Below, piece after piece: positions 6,205 through 13,000 of a DNA stretch of 13,000 nt (positions are counted from its first letter, which is position 1; each line of letters starts with the position of its first letter). A program made the position numbers and the translations under genes. The stretch is from assembly GCA_024653385.1 (NCBI GenBank), contig JANLFZ010000139.1:1-13000 (forward strand). The letters run 5' to 3'. Below the pieces are notes generated by a model. The model ran no database searches. It had not been told where the DNA came from and saw nothing but the letters and a program-made list of their open reading frames with translations. Source of the DNA: Thermoguttaceae bacterium (GTDB lineage: Bacteria; Planctomycetota; Planctomycetia; Pirellulales; Thermoguttaceae).

Positions 6205-7857
6205 TCAACGATGCGGGGTTGGGGATTCGAAATTCCCTCGGGACGCCGATCGAGGTTCGCCCGGCCGTTCCACATCGACGCCGCTTTCTTCCAACAGCGT
6301 CTTGAGTTCGGCGTAGCGGGCCTCCGCGCCCGGCGCCACGTCGACGGCGAGCACGGGGCGCCAGTACATGCCGCGTCCGGCGACTCCCCAGCGTTTGATG
6401 TGTTCCCAGACTGCCGAAATGAGCTGATCGATCGAGTCTTCCATGCGCGCCCCAAGCTGGACGATCTGCTCGACATCGCCGCGCGACTCGCCGAACACGA
6501 CGAGGCGATCCGCATGGCAGGCGACACGAATCGAACGCGTGATCGGCACCGAGTTTCGGGTGGCGTCGGGCAACGCCCAGTTCTTTCCTCGGCTTGCGGC
6601 CAGGCTCTTGGGCGACTTCTCGTCGGCGGCCTCGGGGCGTTTGGGCGGGCGTTCGTAAGGCACCCATTCGCCCGGCCGCAAGGCCACGCCTCCCGCCGGG
6701 TTGGCGTCGCGCGGATCGTCCGGCTTTTCCGGCGGCAGCACGCCTCGGGGACGCGGCGCCGGGCGTCCCGGGGGCGCGGCCTTGCCTGCCGAACCGCTCG
6801 GCGGGCGTTGGCCCTCCCCCGGCCGTGCGCCCGCACCTTCCCTTCCGTCTTCGCGGATCAGGCCACCGCCGCCAGGGGCCGCGCGATAGATCGCCTTGGG
6901 GCGCTCCGCCGAGCGACCGGAACCGCCCGCCCCCGCCAACAGCATCGCCAGTTGACGCTGTTCGGTCCGTGCCGCGGCAACGGCCTTCTGGACGACGAGG
7001 TTCAGTTCGGGGTCCGGTTGCGGGTAGCGGAGATTCCAGTCGGAGCCGACCAGTTCGTAGCCGAACTCCGCCCCCCAGGATTTCATCGCCTCGCGCGCGG
7101 CGCAAAACGCAACGATTCCTTCCGGCCGAACGATCAACAGCGGGTACGGCTCCTCGCGCGCGCCGTCGCCGGATGGTCCTCGCGCGGCAAGATGCTCGCG
7201 CGCAGCCCGCAGGGCCGAGGCCAACGGGTTCTGGGGCCCCAACGGCTTTTCGAAGTCCTCGGGCGCCAGCTCGATGCCCTCGGGTTGGATCACCACCGCG
7301 TCGGCCCGGCACTCGAGGTAGATGGGGCGCCGCGCGGTTCCGCGGGGACCTTCGTAGGGTAAGATCGCATACGATTTCGCGCGGCCGGCCGCGGCCCGCC
7401 GGGCCTCGTCGAGCCGTTGCCGCGCCTCGGCAATCTGCTGCTCCAGGCGATTCCGTTCGGCTTCCAGGTTCTGCCGGTCCGAAGGGGTCGGGCCGATCTT
7501 CTCCAACTCGGCCCAGTCGGCTTGGAGGCGGCGGAGCCGCTCGTGCAGCTGCCGGGCGTGCTGTTCGACGTGGCCCAGACGCAGCCGGGCCTCGGCCAGT
7601 TGTTCCTCGGTTTTCTGGCGAGAGTCGGCCACGACCGAGATTCGCCAGCGTACCATGTCGCGCGCGGTGGCCAGATCGGAGGCGACTTCCGCCTGCTTGG
7701 TTTGGGCGGCCCGCGATGCCTGGACCCGCGCCTGCCTCGCCAGCACGACCAGCACGAGAATCAGGGCGCCCATGGTGCAGACGAGGACCGCAAGGAACGG
7801 GAACAGCGCGACGCGTGAACCGCCGTGCGCGCGAGCTTGGTCCGATCGGCGTTTCAT
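6205..7857 (-). CDS. one-pass coiled-coil protein, TolR-like helix without Asp
   Basis: Predicted 550 aa. The ATG at 7857 overlaps the upstream stop as ATGA, implying translational coupling. One membrane helix spans about residues 17-40 (FPFLAVLVCTMGALILVLVV). It aligns without gaps to the helix of the downstream 339-aa protein, but Ala23 stands where that protein has Asp. Residues about 42-160 are a long coiled coil broken near 120-127. A first globular region covers about 161-308 (SYAILPYEG, RPIYLECRADAVVIQPEG, PYPLLIVRPEGIVAFCAAREAM). A Pro/Gly/Arg-rich linker runs about 310-420, and a second small domain about 440-530 (RVACHADRLVVF through YWRPVLAVDVAPGAE). I recognise no catalytic motif. 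It is the middle gene of the operon and likely a partner of the MotA/TolQ-like channel. Confidence 0.75.
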   Translation of the reverse strand: MKRRSDQARAHGGSRVALFPFLAVLVCTMGALILVLVVLARQARVQASRAAQTKQAEVASDLATARDMVRWRISVVADSRQKTEEQLAEARLRLGHVEQHARQLHERLRRLQADWAELEKIGPTPSDRQNLEAERNRLEQQIAEARQRLDEARRAAAGRAKSYAILPYEGPRGTARRPIYLECRADAVVIQPEGIELAPEDFEKPLGPQNPLASALRAAREHLAARGPSGDGAREEPYPLLIVRPEGIVAFCAAREAMKSWGAEFGYELVGSDWNLRYPQPDPELNLVVQKAVAAARTEQRQLAMLLAGAGGSGRSAERPKAIYRAAPGGGGLIREDGREGAGARPGEGQRPPSGSAGKAAPPGRPAPRPRGVLPPEKPDDPRDANPAGGVALRPGEWVPYERPPKRPEAADEKSPKSLAASRGKNWALPDATRNSVPITRSIRVACHADRLVVFGESRGDVEQIVQLGARMEDSIDQLISAVWEHIKRWGVAGRGMYWRPVLAVDVAPGAEARYAELKTLLEESGVDVERPGEPRSASRGNFESPTPHR

Positions 7858-8960
7858 GCGGCCTGACTCGTTCGACGCACGCGGTCTCCCAGTGCCCCGG
7901 AGCCGTGCGGGAGGTCTCCCAACCGGGCGTTCAACAGATGAATGGCCGCGGCGAGGTTCGCCACGGTTTCCTCGAAGCGTCGCGACTCGGATTGCTGCCG
8001 GGCGTGCGCGGTCAGCGTATCGCCCAGCGAGGCGGCCAAGGCGGCCTGAAGTTGTCGGCCCGCCTCGCCCGCCATGTGGGTCCATCGCTCCTGGGCCGCC
8101 TCGAGCGCGCTGCGCCACAGGTCGGCCTGGCGGCGGACCAGTTGCTCGAGGGACGCGATCATCGCGTCGGCGGCGCGACGCACGGCAGCCGCGTCGTGGT
8201 CCCGGCTGGCGCCCAGGGCAGGGAACCTGCCCGAGAGTTCGGCCTCGACCCGTTCGTCCACCTCCGCCAACAAGGCCGTCTCGGCCCGATCGACGTAATG
8301 CTGCACGAACATCAGCAAGATCGAAAGCGCCAAGGCCAGGGCGGTCGTGTCGAAGGCCACGCCCAAGCCGGCCGTCACCTCGATCATCGACTCTTCCAAG
8401 GCATTCGGCTTGAGGCTGGCGATGGCCATCGTGATCCCGATGACCGTCCCCAAAAAGCCGAGGATGGGAATGGCCCAAACGATCAGTCGCAAGAGCCCCA
8501 GGCTGGCATGGGCCCGATCGCGGTCGAGATCGGCCAGGTGCTTGAGGTGCTCGTCGAGCCCTTCGGCCGACTGGTGTCGCGAAACATATTGGAGTCCCTC
8601 GCGCAGTCGTCGAACGAGGTAATCGTCGTGCCGTTGCGGAGGAAGCCGATCGAGTCGAGCCAACAGGGCCTCGGCCTCCGCCGGCGACTGCCCCCCGCGA
8701 GGCATCGGCCCGAACACGGCCAAACCAAGTCCCCGGCGCTGCGACGCCAGATCGATGGCCTTCAGCGCGAGCACCGCAAGACCAACGAAAAACAAGTAGA
8801 TCTCGGTGTAGTTGACCGGATGGCCGGCACAGTACCGCGGGAAAAACTCCTGGCCCAACATGCGTTGGTGGACAAGCACGTAAAACGCGGTTCCGACGAT
8901 GGCTCCCCACAAGAGCGGTGAGCGGGCGACTGCCTGAGCAACCCGATGGACTCGATTCAC
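7854..8960 (-). CDS. MotA/TolQ/ExbB-family proton channel protein with long C-terminal helical tail
   Basis: Predicted 368 aa from GTG at 8960, chosen because AGGAGGAG stands just upstream; earlier in-frame starts (GTG 9014, ATG 9008, ATG 9002) lack any ribosome-binding site. Four hydrophobic segments lie near residues 14-31, 53-70, 156-181 and 198-222, a MotA-like topology. The family core is IPILGFLGTVIGITMAI (164-180) and VTAGLGVAFDTTALALALSILL (195-216), with the conserved Gly-rich turn and channel-lining Thr residues. Residues about 225-345 form a highly charged, mainly helical cytoplasmic tail, longer than in TolQ or ExbB. Such proteins form pentamers around two one-pass partners and couple ion flow to mechanical work. 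The two genes downstream encode one-pass proteins. It is not linked here to flagellar, tol-pal, tonB or Zorya zorC/D/E genes. Confidence 0.9.
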   Translation of the reverse strand: MNRVHRVAQAVARSPLLWGAIVGTAFYVLVHQRMLGQEFFPRYCAGHPVNYTEIYLFFVGLAVLALKAIDLASQRRGLGLAVFGPMPRGGQSPAEAEALLARLDRLPPQRHDDYLVRRLREGLQYVSRHQSAEGLDEHLKHLADLDRDRAHASLGLLRLIVWAIPILGFLGTVIGITMAIASLKPNALEESMIEVTAGLGVAFDTTALALALSILLMFVQHYVDRAETALLAEVDERVEAELSGRFPALGASRDHDAAAVRRAADAMIASLEQLVRRQADLWRSALEAAQERWTHMAGEAGRQLQAALAASLGDTLTAHARQQSESRRFEETVANLAAAIHLLNARLGDLPHGSGALGDRVRRTSQAA

Positions 8961-8964
8961 CGTA

Positions 8965-8972
8965 CTCCTCCT
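8965..8972 (-). promoter_or_regulatory. strong Shine-Dalgarno deciding the channel gene start
   Basis: AGGAGGAG on the minus strand, with four bases (TACG) before the GTG at 8960, is the best ribosome-binding site in the window. It argues against the three start codons further upstream. Confidence 0.75.
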
Positions 8973-9013
8973 GAAGGTACCCAACGATGTGGTGGTGTGC
9001 ATACGCATTGCCA

Positions 9014-9042
9014 CTTTCTGGTTATTCAGTCCAACCAGAAAG
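9014..9042 (-). promoter_or_regulatory. 10-bp inverted repeat in the channel operon leader
   Basis: CTTTCTGGTT (9014-9023) and AACCAGAAAG (9033-9042) are perfect inverted copies around a 9-bp spacer. It is a possible operator, or a 5' leader hairpin about 54 bases upstream of the GTG start. No T-tract follows on either strand, so it does not look like a terminator. Confidence 0.45.
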
Positions 9043-9396
9043 GGCCCGACCAGGCGGGTGGAACCGACTCGGTTAGCTCGGATCGAGTCTAATCAAGTTC
9101 CCAATCCTGAAGTCGGCAAGCCACGGCGCGGTATCACCCGATTCGGCTGCTCCTCAAAATCGACCTAACCGGCAAACTTGATGAGACGAAACCGAAGAAA
9201 CCGGTTCTTTCGCCAGAAGTGGTTCGACCGGCAAAGATTGCCAAAGTCGCTCGGCAGCGCAGGCCGATACCAACAGTCGTCGTATGCCGGGACTTGCGGC
9301 AGGCAAGCTGATGGGCATCCAGACGATCGACCGGGAGTGTATGACGGCCCTGGTTCGCGTCACACGAACCTGGTGAGCACGTTCCCAGGGGGGAAA

Positions 9397-9447
9397 CAGT
9401 CCGGGCTGGGTCCGATTCAGGCCCGCCCGGACTGTTGATTCTCTCTT
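9397..9447 (+). terminator. strong intrinsic-terminator-like hairpin upstream of the kinase
   Basis: CAGTCCGGGC (9397-9406) pairs perfectly with GCCCGGACTG (9425-9434). With T9407 bulged, GGGTC (9408-9412) continues pairing with GGCCC (9420-9424, one G-T), leaving a 7-base loop. A T-rich stretch (TTGATTCTCTCTTT) follows. No plus-strand gene precedes it in the window, so it would end a small RNA or leader transcript, or act as an attenuator ahead of the kinase. Confidence 0.55.
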
Positions 9448-9570
9448 TCCCCCATCTCGCGCCCCGGCAACCTCTAAGCGGCTCCACGCCGCAGCATTCT
9501 GCGTTGTGGGCGGTCCGCGAGCCGTTCCGATGGGGAGAGCGTCGAGCCCCTGGCGGAAGACCGACCGCAG

Positions 9571-9579
9571 TGCTATTCT
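9571..9579 (+). promoter_or_regulatory. candidate extended -10 promoter of the histidine kinase
   Basis: TGCTATTCT gives TGn plus TATTCT, with no clear -35. The start point would be near 9586, leaving a leader under 30 bases before the ATG at 9615. It resembles the TGCTACACT proposed for gmd. Confidence 0.35.
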
Positions 9580-9614
9580 TGGGCAGGGCTGCAACGATCA
9601 TCGACGAGCTATCC

Positions 9615-11645
9615 ATGCCCTCGCAAGATTCGTCCCCCGAGTCGCAGGCTGAGTCGTTTGCCTCGGGGGGCTCGCTCCGGGCGCTCAAGGCCCTCGGTCA
9701 GTGTTGCCGCGTTCTCGTTCGGGCTCAAGACGAAGGGCGATTGCTCGTCGAGGTCTGCCGAATCTGCACCGAGTGGGCCGGGTATCGCATGGCGTGGGTG
9801 GGCCTGGCCGAACAAGACGAGGCCAAGACGATCCGCCCCGCGGCTCAAGCGGGATTCGAGGAAGGGTATCTCGAGCAAATCCGTGTCACCTGGGCCGACA
9901 GCGAACACGGGCGTGGCCCGGTGGGCACGGCGGTGCGCACCGCCTCGCCATGCGTCATCCGAGACACCGGCGCGGATCCGCGCTTCGCTCCGTGGCGCGA
10001 CGAGGCCTTGCGCCGCGGGTACGCCTCGTGCGCCGGCCTGCCCCTGATGCATGAGGGCAGAACGCTCGGGGCGCTGGCCGTGTACGCCCCCGAGAAGGAC
10101 GCCTTCGACGAGACCGAGTTGGGCGTGCTTCAGGAACTGGCCGACAGCCTCGCGTATGGCATCATGGCCCTTCGGACGCGGGAGGCGCTGCGCCGCGCCC
10201 ACGATGCCTTGGAGGAGCAAGTCCGCGATCAGACGCGGGAACTGGCCGCATCGCACGAACGGTACCGGGCGCTGGTCGAATCGTCCCAGGACGCGATCTT
10301 CCAATTGGACCGCGACGCACGACTGCTGTTCGTCAACACCGCGGGCGCCCGGCCGTTGGGCCTCGAACCCGCGACCCTTATCGGGAAGACCCTGGCCGAA
10401 CTCTTTCCCCAGGAAGCCGCCGAGCAACTCGTCCCCGAGGTGCGGAAGGTCTTCGACTCGGGCGTGCCGCTGACCAGCGAGCGCTCCATCCACGTGGCAG
10501 GCACGTTGGTAACGTATTCGACCGTGCTGGCCCCGGTGTTCGGCGCCGACGCTCGGGTGGAATCGGTCGTGGGCATTGCCCGCGATGTCACCCGGCGCAA
10601 CCTGGCCGAAGCGGCCCTGCGCCGGTCGGAGGCCCGATATGCTCAGCTCCTCGAGAGCCTGCCCAACTTCGTGTTGGTGGTCGATTCCGAGTCGGTCATC
10701 CAGTACGCGAACCATCCGGTGCCCGGCGTCTCGATCGAACAACTGGTCGGTTCGCTGGGCTTCGGCCACCTCGTTCCGGAACACCAGGAGCAATGCCGCC
10801 GGGCGCTGGGCGCGGCGCTGGCCACCGGGCAGGTCCAGCAGTTGGAAGTGCTCGACCGCTATGGCCTGTGGTGGTCCTGCCAGGTCGTGTCGCTGTCGGA
10901 ACTCGAGGGACGCCCTCTGGCGATGGTCATTTGCGCCGATGTCACGGCGCGTCACGCGGCCGAGGAGGCGCTCCGGCGGAAAGAGCAGTCGCTGCGGCAA
11001 CTCCTGGAAGTCTACGAGCGGCACCGCCAGCTCATGGCCTACGAGATCCACGACGGCGTGACCCAGCCGTTGGCCGGCGCGTTGATGACCCTCGAGGGCA
11101 CGGTGCCGCTCTTGCAAGAGAACTGCGCCAACGTCACCCGCCAGGGCTTCTCGCGCGTCGCGGACCTGTTGCGCGAGGGAATCGCGCAGTCGCGGCGACT
11201 CATGGGCGGGCTGAGGCCGCCGGTCCTCGACGAATCGGGGTTGCCCGCCGCGCTGGATTACCTCGCGCACGAGGTCCGCAAGGACTCGGGGATCGAGGTC
11301 GCGCTCGCGCTCGAGATGGAGGCCGGCCGGCTGGCCGCGCCGCTGGAGACCGCCGTGTTCCGCATCGTGCAAGAGGGGTTGGCCAACGTGGGCCGCCACA
11401 GCCGGAGCCCCAGTGCGCGCGTCGCCGTGCTCCAGAAGGGCGATCGCCTGCGCATCGAGGTGGAGGACCAGGGGGTGGGGTTCGACCCCGAGGCGGTCGA
11501 TCCCGCGAGGTTCGGCCTCCAGGGGATCCGCGAGCGCGCGCGGCTCTTGGGCGGCGAGGCGACCATCCAGAGCGCCCCGGGCCGCGGCACGCGCATCGCC
11601 GTCGACCTTCCCGTGGTGAAAGCCGCCGCGGCGGACGACGAGTAG
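9615..11645 (+). CDS. soluble GAF-PAS-PAS sensor histidine kinase, NarL (HisKA_3) type
   Basis: Predicted 676 aa, ATG at 9615; the longer TTG-initiated frame from 9435 would cross the terminator-like hairpin and the candidate promoter. The ribosome-binding site is weak. No membrane segment is visible, so it senses in the cytoplasm. Order: GAF about 25-185 (RILVEVC-type helix through SCAGLPLM and LGALAVYA), a short coiled coil, PAS about 215-330 (RYRALVESSQDAIFQLDRD), PAS about 340-450 (RYAQLLESLPNFVLVVDSE), HisKA_3 dimerisation with phospho-acceptor H479 in AYEIHDGVTQPLAG, and HATPase_c with N-box FRIVQEGLANVGRHS (N591), DQGVGFD (618-624) and GLQGIRERARLLGG (634-647). It autophosphorylates and should signal to a NarL/FixJ-type regulator, but none is encoded here, making it an orphan in this window. 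Its stop is one base from the convergent BamA stop. Confidence 0.93.
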   Translation: MPSQDSSPESQAESFASGGSLRALKALGQCCRVLVRAQDEGRLLVEVCRICTEWAGYRMAWVGLAEQDEAKTIRPAAQAGFEEGYLEQIRVTWADSEHGRGPVGTAVRTASPCVIRDTGADPRFAPWRDEALRRGYASCAGLPLMHEGRTLGALAVYAPEKDAFDETELGVLQELADSLAYGIMALRTREALRRAHDALEEQVRDQTRELAASHERYRALVESSQDAIFQLDRDARLLFVNTAGARPLGLEPATLIGKTLAELFPQEAAEQLVPEVRKVFDSGVPLTSERSIHVAGTLVTYSTVLAPVFGADARVESVVGIARDVTRRNLAEAALRRSEARYAQLLESLPNFVLVVDSESVIQYANHPVPGVSIEQLVGSLGFGHLVPEHQEQCRRALGAALATGQVQQLEVLDRYGLWWSCQVVSLSELEGRPLAMVICADVTARHAAEEALRRKEQSLRQLLEVYERHRQLMAYEIHDGVTQPLAGALMTLEGTVPLLQENCANVTRQGFSRVADLLREGIAQSRRLMGGLRPPVLDESGLPAALDYLAHEVRKDSGIEVALALEMEAGRLAAPLETAVFRIVQEGLANVGRHSRSPSARVAVLQKGDRLRIEVEDQGVGFDPEAVDPARFGLQGIRERARLLGGEATIQSAPGRGTRIAVDLPVVKAAAADDE

Positions 11646-11646
11646 C

Positions 11647-13000
11647 CTATCGCAGGAAACCCACGAAGAAGCTGAATACCTGCCGGTCGTCGCCGTCTTC
11701 CTTGACCACGGGGAAGGCGAAGTCCAGGGCGATCGGGGCAGGGCCCATGGCCGGGATGGTGATGCGCAGGCCGAAGCCGGGCGAGACACGGTATTTGTCG
11801 GTCCAATCGCTGATCTTGGGCTCGACGGTGCCCGTGTCGCAGAAGACCACGCCGCGGAGCGTGTCGTCGGCGGTGATGGGGAACAGGTATTCGATCGAAT
11901 TGAGCAGCATGAAATGTCCGCCCACGGTGAACCCGTGGACGCGGTGCGAGGCCCCGCGGAAGTCGAACCCGCGAATCGTCGAGAACCCGCCCGCGAAGTA
12001 GTGGTCGTACAGCGGGGTGTCGTCGCCGCTTACGCCCATGCGCGTGCTGAGGCTCAGCACGTGCCGGCCGGAGCCGTCGGGATGCTGCCGCAGCAGGAAG
12101 TATTTGCGGAAATCGAAGTCGGCCCGGGGATAGCTGAACGTGCCGATCACCTGCTCGAAGCCCACGTCGAGCAGGTAGCCCTCGGTGGCCAGAAACGTGT
12201 TGTCGCGCTTGTCGAGCGAAAGCCCGGCGCGGAAGCCGTGGAGCGTCGACGCCCCGAGCACTTCGTCGAGATCCGGGATCACGCCGGGCGGAACGATGGG
12301 GTTGAAGACCTTGACGTTCTCGCCGCGGTAGGTCAGCGTGCCGCTGAGGTCGGGCACGAACTGATAACCCAAGGCCACCCGGCCGCCCGCGCGGCTCTCG
12401 TCCCACTCGTAGAATCGCCGCTCGTAGTAGTGCCCGCTCAGGCCGAGGCTCACCCTCGTATCCATCAAGTACGGCTCGGTGAAGTTGATCGTGTAGCGCT
12501 GCACCTGGGTGCCGGGCATGGCCTCGAAGCGGAAACGCTGTCCCGCCCCGCGGAAGGCCGTCGCATTGCGGATGTCTTCCCAACTCCTCGGCAACCGGGT
12601 CCAGTCGAAGTTCTGCTCGTCGATCACGAACGAGCCGACCACCCCCAGGTCCGAGTTCACGCCCACGCTAAACAAGAACCGGCCGGTCTGCGTCTCCTCG
12701 AGTTCCGGCTGAAGGGGCACGTACAGGGGAGGCTCTTCGTTGGGCGGTCGGCCCAAGAGGGCTTCGGGATCTTGGAGCGGTTGAGGGCGTATGGCCGGCT
12801 CGGCGGCAAACGGAGCGTTTCGAGGCACGGTCGTCTCGGGACGGGCCAGGTGGCCGTAACCCGGCGGCGCGGCGCCGGGCACCGAAACGGTTCCCCCAGG
12901 CACCATAGCGCCCTCGGGCACCGGGCCCGGCAACGGAGCGGAGCCGGCAAGCGGCGGCCTCGGTTCGGCGGTCGGCGCCACGGGCTGCGGCCGAGTATCA
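11647..13000 (-). CDS. bamA: BamA/Omp85-family outer membrane protein, 5'-truncated by the window edge
   Basis: The frame is open to the right edge (no stop between 12982 and 13000), so the N-terminal signal peptide and any POTRA domains lie outside; the GTG at 12981 is only an internal codon. About 450 residues are visible. The first about 95 are Pro/Ala/Gly-rich and probably unstructured. Then comes a C-terminal 16-strand-type barrel starting near GRFLFSVGVNSDLGVVGSF. It contains repeated amphipathic strands, NFTEPYLMDTRVSLGL, SLDKRDN-T-FLATEGY, the diagnostic loop-6 (V/I)RGF motif (GGFSTIRGFDFRG, codons at 11965-11976) and a terminal aromatic strand ending FSFFVGFLR. BamA folds and inserts outer-membrane beta-barrels. 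This shows the organism is diderm. TamA or another Omp85 member remains possible until the POTRA count is known. Confidence 0.85.
   Translation of the reverse strand, partial: DTRPQPVAPTAEPRPPLAGSAPLPGPVPEGAMVPGGTVSVPGAAPPGYGHLARPETTVPRNAPFAAEPAIRPQPLQDPEALLGRPPNEEPPLYVPLQPELEETQTGRFLFSVGVNSDLGVVGSFVIDEQNFDWTRLPRSWEDIRNATAFRGAGQRFRFEAMPGTQVQRYTINFTEPYLMDTRVSLGLSGHYYERRFYEWDESRAGGRVALGYQFVPDLSGTLTYRGENVKVFNPIVPPGVIPDLDEVLGASTLHGFRAGLSLDKRDNTFLATEGYLLDVGFEQVIGTFSYPRADFDFRKYFLLRQHPDGSGRHVLSLSTRMGVSGDDTPLYDHYFAGGFSTIRGFDFRGASHRVHGFTVGGHFMLLNSIEYLFPITADDTLRGVVFCDTGTVEPKISDWTDKYRVSPGFGLRITIPAMGPAPIALDFAFPVVKEDGDDRQVFSFFVGFLR

Larger units (their letters stand above)
8961..9614. other. divergent non-coding region rich in inverted repeats
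   Basis: This region of about 650 bp separates the channel operon from the histidine kinase. Open frames here have no ribosome-binding site and no family motif. Besides the separately listed elements it contains short palindromes: AACCGA-C-TCGGTT (9062-9074), CTCG-GAT-CGAG (9077-9087), GGCAA-AGA-TTGCC (9230-9242), GGTTCG-N7-CGAACC (9352-9370) and CGCAG-CATT-CTGCG (9490-9503). A 30-codon frame runs 9284-9376 without a ribosome-binding site. The density of palindromes suggests regulatory sites or a structured RNA. Confidence 0.55.

Noticed and set aside
4873..8921. Very long plus-strand open frames across groES and the motor-like operon (4873-7362 and 6594-8921)
   Set aside because: Arg/Pro/Ala-rich composition typical of the complement of GC-rich genes; they overlap four well-supported genes.
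7854..8960. Zorya anti-phage system (ZorA-like protein with long tail)
   Set aside because: No ZorB with an OmpA-type peptidoglycan-binding domain and no zorC, zorD or zorE gene adjacent; the operon ends at 5155 with a convergent terminator.
9111..9306. Lys/Pro-rich open stretch (includes KLDETKPKKPVLSPEVVRPA) in the intergenic region
   Set aside because: It reads somewhat like protein but has no ATG, GTG or TTG start with a ribosome-binding site, and its third-position GC is visibly lower than in neighbouring genes. It might be a gene remnant; not enough to call.
9609..11789. 726-codon open frame antisense to the histidine kinase
   Set aside because: High-GC shadow of a gene with complete GAF/PAS/HisKA/HATPase motifs; its own translation has no recognisable domain.

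Overview
This 13 kb window is GC-rich, densely coding bacterial chromosome from a diderm. It holds nine protein genes, one of them cut by the right edge, and no RNA genes, insertion sequences or CRISPR arrays that I can see. The gene set points to a Planctomycetes-like organism, possibly Pirellulales-like. It includes a sulfatase-modifying-factor-type protein without the catalytic cysteines, a stand-alone groES, a MotA/TolQ-type channel with two large one-pass partners, and a BamA-type protein with a proline-rich segment before the barrel. That assignment is an inference from gene content; there is no rRNA or marker phylogeny here.

Left part (1-4600). A two-gene minus-strand unit encodes a double [4Fe-4S] ferredoxin fused to a nitroreductase, then, 26 bp on, an exported FGE-sulfatase-fold protein. 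Divergent from it, across about 430 bp, lies gmd (GDP-mannose 4,6-dehydratase). A polytopic UPF0104/YbhN/AglD-type membrane protein follows on the same strand. The gap between these two genes carries two G/C-rich heptamer tandem repeats on opposite strands. Together they suggest fucose/rhamnose-type sugar nucleotide supply and envelope lipid or glycan work.

Middle (4600-9000). An orphan groES has a good candidate promoter overlapped by a small palindrome, and ends in a strong hairpin terminator. Convergent to it is a three-gene minus-strand operon, reading right to left: a MotA/TolQ/ExbB-like proton channel subunit with a long helical tail, then a 550-aa one-pass coiled-coil protein joined by an ATGA overlap, then a 339-aa one-pass coiled-coil protein. 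The membrane helices of the last two align without gaps, but only the 339-aa protein has the intramembrane Asp expected of a TolR/ExbD/MotB stator. This looks like an ion-driven molecular motor with an asymmetric pair of stator-like subunits, and is the most interesting item in the window.

Right part (8960-13000). A roughly 650-bp non-coding divergent region holds several inverted repeats, a strong intrinsic-terminator-like hairpin and a possible short leader peptide. It is followed by a soluble GAF-PAS-PAS NarL-type histidine kinase with no response regulator nearby. Its stop codon is one base from the stop of the convergent, 5'-truncated BamA/Omp85-type gene that runs off the right edge.
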